14,546 nt of DNA from SURF-13 sp038924245 (GTDB taxonomy: Bacteria > Pseudomonadota > Gammaproteobacteria > SURF-13). The notes under the pieces were generated by a model. The model did not search any database. It was not told the origin of the DNA and saw nothing but the letters and a program-made list of their open reading frames with translations. The stretch spans positions 1 through 14,546 of the forward strand of contig JBCKVB010000033.1 in assembly GCA_038924245.1 (NCBI GenBank), read 5' to 3'. Shown here piece by piece: positions 1 to 5,366 of the stretch (position 1 is its first letter; every line of letters starts with the position of its first letter). The position numbers and the translations under genes were made by a program.

Positions 1-597
1 GATGGCGTAATCATTACGAACTACCACGTCATTGAAGACTCAAAGCAAATCGTTGTGGTTCGTCCAGGTCAGAAGACTGAGTATGTCGCCGAAGTGCTGC
101 AAGTCGATCCAGCAAACGATGTAGCGATTATAAAGATTCAAGCAACCTCTGACCCCATCCCCTTCGCGTCGTCATCTGATGTGCTTAAGGGACAAGAAAT
201 CCTCACGCTTGGATACCCACTTGTTGCAATTCAGGGGCAAGAGCAAAAGGCGACGTTCGGCAGAATTAATGCGCTTACCGGGTTAAGGGATGATGTTCGC
301 CTCTTGCAGATTGATACTCCGATCCAACCGGGCAACTCTGGCAGTCCATTGCTTAACAAGCGAGGGGAAGTGATCGGCGTGGTGACATCTACACTTAATT
401 CGATTGTTACACTTCTGGCTAGTGGGTCCTTGCCGCAAAACGTAAATTTCGCAGTCAAGTCTGATTACATAGTGCCTACGTTACGGTCCGCGCTGCAAAA
501 CCGTTACGCCCCGTCATCAGCGTCTTCCGTCGAGCAGACAATGGAACGCGTAGTTGCAGCGCGGGAGTCATCAGTTGTATTAGTGATCGCAAGATAA
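1..597 (+). CDS. Trypsin-like serine protease (S1C/DegP-like), 5' end outside the window
   Basis: The frame is open from base 1 to the TAA at 595-597, giving 198 residues of a protein whose start lies upstream. It shows the full chymotrypsin-fold triad of the DegP/HtrA-like group: His at in-window residue 9 (TNYHVI), Asp at residue 40 (DPANDVAIIKI) and Ser at residue 113 (PGNSGSPLLN). The VNFAVKSDYIVPTL stretch is the usual end of such a protease domain. There is no PDZ domain after it; only about 40 residues follow. Any signal peptide, membrane anchor or extra N-terminal domain is out of view, so location and substrate are unknown. Base composition is more AT-rich than the core genes to the right, which would fit acquired DNA. 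The family call is firm; the biological role is not. Confidence 0.88.
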   Translation, partial: DGVIITNYHVIEDSKQIVVVRPGQKTEYVAEVLQVDPANDVAIIKIQATSDPIPFASSSDVLKGQEILTLGYPLVAIQGQEQKATFGRINALTGLRDDVRLLQIDTPIQPGNSGSPLLNKRGEVIGVVTSTLNSIVTLLASGSLPQNVNFAVKSDYIVPTLRSALQNRYAPSSASSVEQTMERVVAARESSVVLVIAR

Positions 598-836
598 TCT
601 CGCTTGATTAGCCTTGAGTCTTTCGATGAACTCTGAACCGCGGGCAAGACGGGCCTCCCGTGGTAGTTTGTCCAGATCAGGAAACGCCAGCCGGGATTTT
701 CCGAACTGGATCTGTTTTATGGCAGGCTTATGTACACTGGATTAAACGCTATATTTTCTTCCACGACAAGCGCCGCAAGCTCCGAACCAGAAAAGAGCTT
801 GCTCTCTTTGCTGCTCCTTCCTGCGTCAACACGGCG
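580..836 (-). pseudogene. Possible frameshifted gene remnant
   Basis: Read on the minus strand, one frame from about 836 to the TAA at 717-719 gives a protein-like stretch ending ELAALVVEENIAFNPVYISLP. A second frame from 741 to the TAA at 580-582 gives a stretch containing KSRLAFPDLDKLPREARLA and EFIERLKANQARLSCDH. A single-base frameshift near 720 would join them. Neither part has a credible start codon, and no family is recognised. The second part overlaps the last 18 bases of the protease gene on the other strand. This could be chance open frame; confidence is low. Confidence 0.22.
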
Positions 837-1017
837 CCGTTAGCGTCATAAATATGCTTATACCAATTTCCATTGATGTCTGCGTGTTACCGTTAGCGTC
901 ATAAGTGCGCTCCGAAAGCGGGAGCCCTTCCCCGGCGCGTCCCCTCGAACGCGTGGTTGGGCGTCTCATGGAGCAGGCCCGGTCCAAAGGGTGCAGGAAG
1001 ACACCGCGATGGGATGG
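598..1017. other. Gene-poor stretch with decayed sequence
   Basis: These 420 bases contain no convincing intact gene. A 63-codon plus-strand frame (660-851) has no family resemblance and no clear ribosome binding site. On the minus strand, short protein-like stretches appear in different frames, suggesting frameshifted remnants. A 15-base direct repeat is present (837-851 and 890-904). No promoter or strong terminator could be assigned. Nothing terminator-like follows the stop of the minus-strand zinc-ribbon gene at 1018. Confidence 0.6.
837..904. repeat. 15-base direct repeat pair
   Basis: The sequence CCGTTAGCGTCATAA occurs at 837-851 and again at 890-904, 53 bases apart start to start. 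On the minus strand each copy can be read as Tyr-Asp-Ala-Asn-Gly, a motif common in protein repeats of the YDANG type, and the segment between reads DINGNWYKHIYDANGAVL in one frame. The two copies are in different frames, so if this was coding it is now broken. Confidence 0.5.
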
Positions 1018-1284
1018 TCATTGAATCGTTATGTTGAAGAATTCGTCGCACGCGTTGCAAAAGTACCCGGGCTTTGGGCCGTTAGCGATCAGCTTGAACT
1101 TAGTGGTTGCCGCCGCGATGTTGATCGTGCGCCCAATGATACCCACCTGGACGTCGGCAGTGTCGGAAGAGCTGCAGCGGGGACACGCGGGAAGTGCGGC
1201 ACCTTCAAACCAGAGTATCGACTCCAGAATTCCTGGATAGGTTGCTTCCAGTTCATGCAGCGTGTGTTCGGCGATCTTTAGCAT
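1018..1284 (-). CDS. Small zinc-ribbon-like conserved hypothetical protein
   Basis: The 88-residue product has two Cys-x2-Cys pairs, CPRC near residues 34-37 and CNAC near residues 77-80. They flank a central block (DTADVQVGIIGRTINIAAATTKFKL), the arrangement expected of a zinc ribbon. The function is unknown; a structural or nucleic-acid-binding zinc site is an inference. I chose the ATG at 1284 because it overlaps the stop of the preceding 37-residue ORF (ATGCTAA), a typical translational-coupling junction. A GTG at 1296 in the same frame would add four residues. It is the last gene of the metK unit, and no terminator is evident after it. Confidence 0.7.
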   Translation of the reverse strand: MLKIAEHTLHELEATYPGILESILWFEGAALPACPRCSSSDTADVQVGIIGRTINIAAATTKFKLIANGPKPGYFCNACDEFFNITIQ

Positions 1285-1391
1285 TGGACAGGCCACGAAT
1301 CATGCACCAGGAGCCGATGCAGCCTTTCGATCGCGTCGCGCCGCTCGATCAAAAGGCGCAAGATGTGGGCGGTGTCGGGCATCTTAGACAT
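1278..1391 (-). CDS. 37-residue ORF between metK and the zinc-ribbon gene
   Basis: This minus-strand frame starts with ATG at 1391, inside the last codons of metK, and stops with TAA at 1278-1280. It overlaps metK by 8 bases and the zinc-ribbon gene by 7 bases. The predicted peptide begins MSKMPDTAHILRLL, is rich in Arg, Leu, Ile and His, and its middle (ILRLLIERRDAIERLHRLL) looks like an amphipathic helix. The tight overlaps on both sides argue that it is translated, either as a real small protein or as a coupling leader for the downstream gene. No family is recognised. Confidence 0.5.
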   Translation of the reverse strand: MSKMPDTAHILRLLIERRDAIERLHRLLVHDSWPVQC

Positions 1392-2559
1392 GTGGCTCTC
1401 CAGTGTGGTCTGTACGTTCCCATGGAAAAATGACATCTTCCCGCCCGAAATGGCCATAGGTAGCTGTCTGCCTGTATAGGGGTCTTAGTAGATCCAGTTT
1501 CTTAATGATTCCAGCGGGCGTAAGGTCAAACTCATCCAGCAGACGATTCACGATGAGATCTTCATCCAGCGTGTGCGTACCGAAGGTTTCCACCGCAACA
1601 CTCACGGGCTCCGCCACCCCAATCGCATACGCAAGCTGTATAAGGCACTTGCTGGCCCAACCACGCGAGACAACTTGCTTGGCCAGGAAGCGTGCCATGT
1701 AGGCTGCGGAACGATCCACCTTGGACGGGTCTTTACCGGAGAATGCGCCCCCGCCGTGCGGGGCTGCACCACCATAGGTGTCCACGACAATCTTGCGCCC
1801 GGTCAGGCCGCAGTCACCCTTGGGCCCGCCCGTGACGAACAGGCCTGTCGGGTTAATAAACAAGCGGAATGCTGAGGACCGGGGTATTCCGGCATCGGCC
1901 AAGATCGGCTCGATAATTTCCCTTGTCACCGCTGCCAGGAGGGATTCCTGATCAATGTCCTGGTCGTGCTGCGTGGACAGCACCACGGCATCAATCGAGA
2001 CAGGCTTCCCGTCCCGGTAGTCGATGCTGGCCTGAGACTTCGCATCCGGTCTCAGCCACGGCAAGGTACCGTTCTTTCTCAGTTCAGCCTGACGCCTGAC
2101 CAGGCGGTGCGCTAAGGTAATCGCAAGCGGCATAAGCTGCGGCGTTTCGTCGCAGGCATAGCCAAACATGAGTCCTTGGTCTCCCGCACCGATGATGCCA
2201 TCGGCACGATCCACACCCTGATTGATGTTACCGGACTGGCTGTTGAACTTGACCCGAATCTCACAGGTATCTGGATCAATGCCCGTAGCGGCATCGTCAT
2301 AACCGGCATCTCTCAAAACGCCCCGCACAATGCTGGGAACTGAATCTCGGATGGACTCAAAGATGCCTTGGCTCTTGGCCTTGAACTCGCCTGCCACCAC
2401 TACCAAGTCATCTGCCAGCAGGGTCTCGCAAGCAACTCTTGCATGGGGATCCTCCGTCAGAAATGCATCCAGCACCGCATCGGATATCTGATCAGCCAGT
2501 TTATCCGGGTGACCTTCCGATACAGACTCAGATGAAAATAAGCCATTACGAAATAGCAT
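1384..2559 (-). CDS. metK: S-adenosylmethionine synthetase (methionine adenosyltransferase)
   Basis: The enzyme makes S-adenosylmethionine from methionine and ATP in the cytoplasm, supplying methylation and polyamine synthesis. The 391-residue product is close to the usual bacterial length of about 384. Hallmarks are GHPDK at residues 16-20 (ATP and metal site), GAGDQG at 124-129, NGTLPWLRPDAKSQ around 163-176 and the glycine-rich HGGGAFSGKDPSKVDRSAAY at 268-287. The start ATG at 2559 is supported by AGGAG six bases upstream. The 5' UTR carries a SAM-II-like riboswitch, which would give feedback control by the product. It sits in an unusual setting: DUF3293 upstream, two overlapping small ORFs downstream, no ahcY or metF beside it. 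Whether this is the only metK of the genome cannot be told here. Confidence 0.97.
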   Translation of the reverse strand: MLFRNGLFSSESVSEGHPDKLADQISDAVLDAFLTEDPHARVACETLLADDLVVVAGEFKAKSQGIFESIRDSVPSIVRGVLRDAGYDDAATGIDPDTCEIRVKFNSQSGNINQGVDRADGIIGAGDQGLMFGYACDETPQLMPLAITLAHRLVRRQAELRKNGTLPWLRPDAKSQASIDYRDGKPVSIDAVVLSTQHDQDIDQESLLAAVTREIIEPILADAGIPRSSAFRLFINPTGLFVTGGPKGDCGLTGRKIVVDTYGGAAPHGGGAFSGKDPSKVDRSAAYMARFLAKQVVSRGWASKCLIQLAYAIGVAEPVSVAVETFGTHTLDEDLIVNRLLDEFDLTPAGIIKKLDLLRPLYRQTATYGHFGREDVIFPWERTDHTGEPHV

Positions 2560-2630
2560 TAGTGTCTCCTGTTTAGCGACTTCGCCTATGTGGCGGGTGT
2601 CGCAATCTGGAACAAATCCACCCAGCTCGT
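2560..2630 (-). promoter_or_regulatory. SAM-II-like riboswitch in the metK 5' UTR
   Basis: On the minus strand the leader matches what I recall of the SAM-II class. A 5-bp helix P1 forms between GGGTG (2623-2619) and CACCC (2599-2595). GATTTG follows the 5' arm at once, ATTGC stands just before the 3' arm, and GTCGCTAAA (2580-2572) follows a joining loop. GCGA (2603-2600) can pair with TCGC (2579-2576) across P1, giving the H-type pseudoknot. The ribosome binding site AGGAG (2570-2566) lies directly after CTAAAC, so ligand-bound folding could hide it. The joining loop is longer than usual and holds a mini-hairpin CGCC/GGCG. SAM-II was described mainly from alphaproteobacteria. The class call rests on motif memory, not on a covariance search. 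Confidence 0.72.
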
Positions 2631-2652
2631 AAGGTGAGCCAGTCCCTATCTT

Positions 2653-3087
2653 TCAGTGAAGCAAAATTAGTCTCGGAACAGCGTCCTCACCAGCCCATAC
2701 GATGGCGTTTTGTCCAAACTGCGTGCCCAGCACTTTTGAAGCTTCCAAGTCCACGCCCAGCGCGAGAAAGCTTTTCTCCTCGGGCCATGCCTCTGACGGA
2801 TCAGCGCCCGCACTCTCAATAACCGCGCTTGCCTGGCCGCTCAGTATGTCGCGCAATCTTTCATGCGCATCGAGGTTGGCCTCGCCACTTTGCTTTTGAC
2901 TAAAGGGGTTACAGGCGGTGATGAAGATTGCGCTTTGATGGTTTAATTCGGTGAAGAGGCGCGATAGCTCTTCCGAATATTTGTCAACGCGCAAGGTGAA
3001 CAACGCGTCAGCGCCTTGCCCAACCCGATAGTGGGTCGCGCGATACGCGGCGATGAGGTCAGCAGAGATTTCAGATTGCGCCAACAA
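2653..3087 (-). CDS. DUF3293 domain-containing protein
   Basis: The product resembles the DUF3293 family of short cytoplasmic proteins of unknown function. Characteristic blocks are LIAAYRATHYRV near the N terminus, ITACNPFS in the middle and VLGTQFGQNAIVWAGEDAVPRLILL at the C terminus. The frame is open from a GTG at 3135, but an intrinsic terminator lies within its first codons. I therefore place the start at TTG 3087 (or 3084), just after the terminator hairpin. GGAGG at 3097-3093 then sits 5 or 8 bases ahead, and the 144-residue protein begins about a dozen residues before the AYRATHYRV block. There is no signal peptide or membrane segment. It is followed after 93 bases by metK, whose leader carries its own riboswitch. 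Confidence 0.8.
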   Translation of the reverse strand: MLAQSEISADLIAAYRATHYRVGQGADALFTLRVDKYSEELSRLFTELNHQSAIFITACNPFSQKQSGEANLDAHERLRDILSGQASAVIESAGADPSEAWPEEKSFLALGVDLEASKVLGTQFGQNAIVWAGEDAVPRLILLH

Positions 3088-3110
3088 AAAACCCTCCGTT
3101 AAAGGAGGGT
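3086..3110 (-). terminator. Intrinsic terminator ahead of DUF3293
   Basis: On the minus strand ACCCTCC (3110-3104) and GGAGGGT (3097-3091) form a perfect 7-bp GC-rich stem with a 6-base loop. Six consecutive T follow (3091-3086). The 3' arm contains GGAGG, the likely ribosome binding site for DUF3293. The first four bases of the 5' arm (ACCC, 3110-3107) also belong to the closing helix of the upstream leader RNA. Confidence 0.85.
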
Positions 3111-3217
3111 CGACGCTTCCCGCTTGGTTGCTCACTTAAGAGCCACATCCGCTTTCGCGATCCACCTTGCCCGGGAGGGGCAGGTTGGCATGGGCGTCGA
3201 CCCATTTCCTAATGCTG
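3086..3217 (-). ncRNA. Structured leader RNA or small RNA of unrecognised class
   Basis: Transcription from the promoter at 3223-3251 would give an RNA of about 130 nt ending at the terminator. Its 5' segment GGGTCGACGC (3203-3194) is fully complementary to GCGTCGACCC (3116-3107), closing a multi-helix domain. Inside are ACCTGCCC/GGGCaAGGT (3185-3178 with 3172-3164, one bulged A), a GAAA tetraloop hairpin CGC/GCG (3159-3150), a possible GCCA/TGGC helix enclosing both (3189-3186 with 3145-3142), and GCTC/GAGC (3143-3140 with 3133-3130), which competes with it. The 5' arm can instead fold locally as ATGGG/CCCAT (3205-3201 with 3194-3190), releasing the 3' arm to the terminator. That is a riboswitch-like layout. 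A standalone small RNA is the alternative. I do not recognise the family. Confidence 0.6.
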
Positions 3218-3222
3218 TTTTT

Positions 3223-3251
3223 ATGATAGCCGAAGAATCACATTTAAGCAA
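3223..3251 (-). promoter_or_regulatory. Sigma70-type promoter for the leader RNA-DUF3293-metK unit
   Basis: On the minus strand TTGCTT (3251-3246) and TATCAT (3228-3223) are separated by exactly 17 bases. The predicted transcription start is near 3217-3215. The surrounding bases are AT-rich against a GC-rich background. It lies 93 bases beyond the nadC stop, so the unit need not depend on nadC transcription. Confidence 0.65.
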
Positions 3252-3343
3252 TACCCTTGTTGCATACCATGTCTCTTCCAGTACTACTGCGTGGCCCATG
3301 AAAATTTTTCAAAGGTGGGTAAGCCGCGCTGTCGTTGTCCCTC

Positions 3344-4177
3344 TTATAAAAACCGCATCGAAAGGTCCACGGCGCGCAGGTTTTTGGTAAGGTCGCCCAC
3401 GGAAATAAAATCCACCCCCGTGTGCGCGACGGCGCGGATATTTTCCAGCGTCACCCCGCCTGAGACCTCCAGCGCGGCGCGCTTACGGGTTTCCCGCACC
3501 GCGATTTTCACATCAGGCAGGGCGAAATTGTCGAGCAGGATACGCCTGGCGCCCGCTTGCAGCGCCTCGGCCAGCTCCGCGAAATTACGCACCTCCACTT
3601 CAACCAACACATCCTGAGGCGCGGAAGCCTGCGCCGCGCGCAGGGCGGCGCTTAGCGAGCCCGCGGCGCGGATGTGATTTTCCTTGATCAGGATTCCATC
3701 ATAGAGGCCCATACGGTGGTTGTGGCAGCCGCCGCGGGCGACCGCGTATTTTTGCGCGCGGCGCAGGCCGGGCAGGGTCTTGCGCGTATCCAGCACCCGC
3801 ACGCCCGTGCCGCGCACCGCGTCCGCATAGCGACGCGCCAGCGTCGCCGTGCCGGACAAGGTCTGCAAAAAATTCAGCGCGGCGCGCTCGCCGCTGAGCA
3901 GCGCGCGCGCCGGGCCTTGCAGTTCGCACACAATCTGATCCGCGGCGAGATCGCCGCCGTCTTGTACGCGCCAGGTGATTTTTACCGCGGCATCGAGCGC
4001 GTGGAATACGGCGTCAAACCACGCCGTGCCGCACAGCACCGCGGTTTCGCGGCTAATGACCTGCGCACTGGCCAAAGCGCCGGGTGAGATGAGCGCCGCC
4101 GTCAGATCGCCCGCGCCGATGTCCTCGGCCAGCGCGCGGCACGCGTCCTCAAGGATTTCTTGTACGGAAGGCAACAT
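3344..4177 (-). CDS. nadC: Nicotinate-nucleotide pyrophosphorylase, carboxylating (quinolinate phosphoribosyltransferase)
   Basis: The enzyme converts quinolinate and phosphoribosyl pyrophosphate to nicotinate mononucleotide in de novo NAD synthesis. The 277-residue length is normal. Family blocks are EDIGAGDLT at residues 18-26, SGERAALNFLQTLSGTAT at 95-112, DTRKTLPGLR at 130-139, HNHRMGLYDGILIKENHI at 152-169, EVEVRN at 193-198, LLDNF at 214-218, EVSGGV at 237-242 and the phosphate-binding GVDFISVGDLTK at 254-265. The ATG at 4177 gives the expected N terminus, although its ribosome binding site is weak. No nadA or nadB is nearby. Upstream lies a hairpin array separating it from sua5, so it is probably transcribed separately. 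High GC and codon use match the core genes to the right. Confidence 0.97.
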   Translation of the reverse strand: MLPSVQEILEDACRALAEDIGAGDLTAALISPGALASAQVISRETAVLCGTAWFDAVFHALDAAVKITWRVQDGGDLAADQIVCELQGPARALLSGERAALNFLQTLSGTATLARRYADAVRGTGVRVLDTRKTLPGLRRAQKYAVARGGCHNHRMGLYDGILIKENHIRAAGSLSAALRAAQASAPQDVLVEVEVRNFAELAEALQAGARRILLDNFALPDVKIAVRETRKRAALEVSGGVTLENIRAVAHTGVDFISVGDLTKNLRAVDLSMRFL

Positions 4178-4226
4178 CCGGCTAGATTAAATCGTTCAAC
4201 GGCAATGAGCAAACGTGCGCGCCAAT

Positions 4227-4389
4227 AGTTTGTTGAAAAAGTTCATCCATGGACTTTTTCAACACGCAAAGCAAAAAACGTGGTTTTTGCTTTGCTTCAT
4301 TTTTAAAACGCTTAACGCGTTTGAAAAATGGCGGTACGTCCCTGTACCGCACCGCAGTTTGTTGAAAAACTCGTTTTTCAACAAACTGC
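4227..4389. repeat. Array of five tandem hairpins bounded by inverted repeats (MITE-like intergenic element)
   Basis: Five perfect or near-perfect inverted repeats follow each other with almost no spacing. Hairpin 1 has 12-bp arms (4231-4242 and 4253-4264). Hairpin 2 has 12-bp arms (4266-4277 and 4284-4295). Hairpin 3 has 14-bp arms with one mismatch (4298-4311 and 4317-4330). Hairpin 4 has 7-bp arms (4331-4337 and 4344-4350). Hairpin 5 has 17-bp arms and a 2-base loop (4354-4370 and 4373-4389). AGTTTGTTGAAAAA opens the block and its complement TTTTTCAACAAACT closes it, so the whole has terminal inverted repeats. The last arm abuts the sua5 stop codon. It may be a dispersed non-coding repeat that also acts as a transcription barrier between sua5 and nadC. 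Confidence 0.8.
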
Positions 4390-5366
4390 TAACCTTTTAA
4401 TGGATGGGCTTGCGCAGCGCGCGTCAGACGGTCGCGCAGCGCGAGCCAGGCATCGTCATCCGGCACGGCTTCGATCAACAGCACGTCGTGCTGGGCGGCG
4501 TCCGCCGCGCGCAGTGTGGCGTACAAGTCGTGCGCGTAAGTCAGCGGATCGGGAGACAATAGATAGTAGTGCGCCTGTGGCGGTTGTTCAGGTTGCGTGT
4601 GGGCAATCACGCCCACGCGTTTGCCTTGCGCGAGCAGCGCGCGGGTTTGCTGCTCCAGCCGCTCGCGTGGCACGATGTACAGAGGCGTAGCGGGCGCATA
4701 ATGCACAGCCAGTAATCCGGGGGCGCGCAGGCGTTTTTCTTCCGCGCCGCCGAGCGCGACGGCGACGCCGAGCGCATCAGTCAACTGCGCCTGGGAGATC
4801 ACGCCGGGGCGCAAAATCAGCGGCTGCTCATCGAGCAAGCTGACGATGGCGGACTCCAGCCCCACGCGGCACGCGCCGCCGTCCAGTATCAGGTCCACTT
4901 CATTGCCGAGTTCGTCACGCACATGCTGCGCGGTAGTGGGGCTTACATGGCCGAAGCGATTGGCCGAAGGCGCGGCGATGGCGCCGCCGAATTTTTCCAG
5001 CAGCGCGAGCGCCATGGAATGACCCGGCACGCGCAGCCCCACGCTGTCCTGTCCCCCGGTGACGTTGTCGGGCACTCCGCGCGCGCGTTTTAAAATCAGG
5101 GTGAGCGGCCCCGGCCAGAATTTTTCGGCCAGCGTGTAGGCGGCGGCGGGAATGTCACGCGCCCAACTCTCAAGATAAGAAGCATCGGGCAGATGCACGA
5201 TGAGCGGGTGGTCGGGCGGGCGGCCTTTGATGGCGAAGATGCGCGCCACGGCGTCAGGATTTAACACGTCCGCGCCCAGGCCGTAAACGGTTTCGGTGGG
5301 GAACGCCACCACGCCGCCCGCGCGCAACAGTTCGGCGGCGCGCGTGATGTCGTCTTGTGAGGTCAT
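4389..5366 (-). CDS. sua5: L-threonylcarbamoyladenylate synthase, two-domain Sua5 type
   Basis: The enzyme makes threonylcarbamoyl-AMP from threonine, bicarbonate and ATP, the first step of tRNA t6A37 modification. At 325 residues it is the long Sua5 form: an N-terminal YrdC domain (about residues 5-200) plus a C-terminal Sua5 domain. Seen motifs are AFPTETVYGLGAD at 21-33, KGR at 47-49 and SAN at 134-136 (the KxR...SxN catalytic set), and the HYAP hinge at 222-225. The ATG at 5366 overlaps the purC stop as ATGA, so the two genes are translationally coupled. It is followed at once by the hairpin array. It is also annotated tsaC in many genomes; the two-domain length favours Sua5. Confidence 0.95.
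   Translation of the reverse strand: MTSQDDITRAAELLRAGGVVAFPTETVYGLGADVLNPDAVARIFAIKGRPPDHPLIVHLPDASYLESWARDIPAAAYTLAEKFWPGPLTLILKRARGVPDNVTGGQDSVGLRVPGHSMALALLEKFGGAIAAPSANRFGHVSPTTAQHVRDELGNEVDLILDGGACRVGLESAIVSLLDEQPLILRPGVISQAQLTDALGVAVALGGAEEKRLRAPGLLAVHYAPATPLYIVPRERLEQQTRALLAQGKRVGVIAHTQPEQPPQAHYYLLSPDPLTYAHDLYATLRAADAAQHDVLLIEAVPDDDAWLALRDRLTRAAQAHPLKG

Noticed and set aside
660..851. 63-codon plus-strand frame
   Set aside because: There is no ribosome binding site, no family resemblance and a composition like random frame. Minus-strand frames there look more protein-like.
926..962. Integron attC-like half site (GTTGGGC core with ACGCG and TCCCC arms)
   Set aside because: The right-hand core fits GTTRRRY and its complement begins GCCCAACCA, but no matching RYYYAAC left core or complementary arm is found upstream. 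Without the second half it cannot be called a site.
2653..3135. 160-codon reading of the DUF3293 gene from GTG 3135
   Set aside because: The first 16 codons cover the intrinsic terminator and the closing helix of the leader RNA. No ribosome binding site precedes the GTG, and family similarity begins only after the hairpin.
4227..4389. CRISPR array
   Set aside because: The units are different palindromes with no spacers of constant length and no repeated identical repeat.
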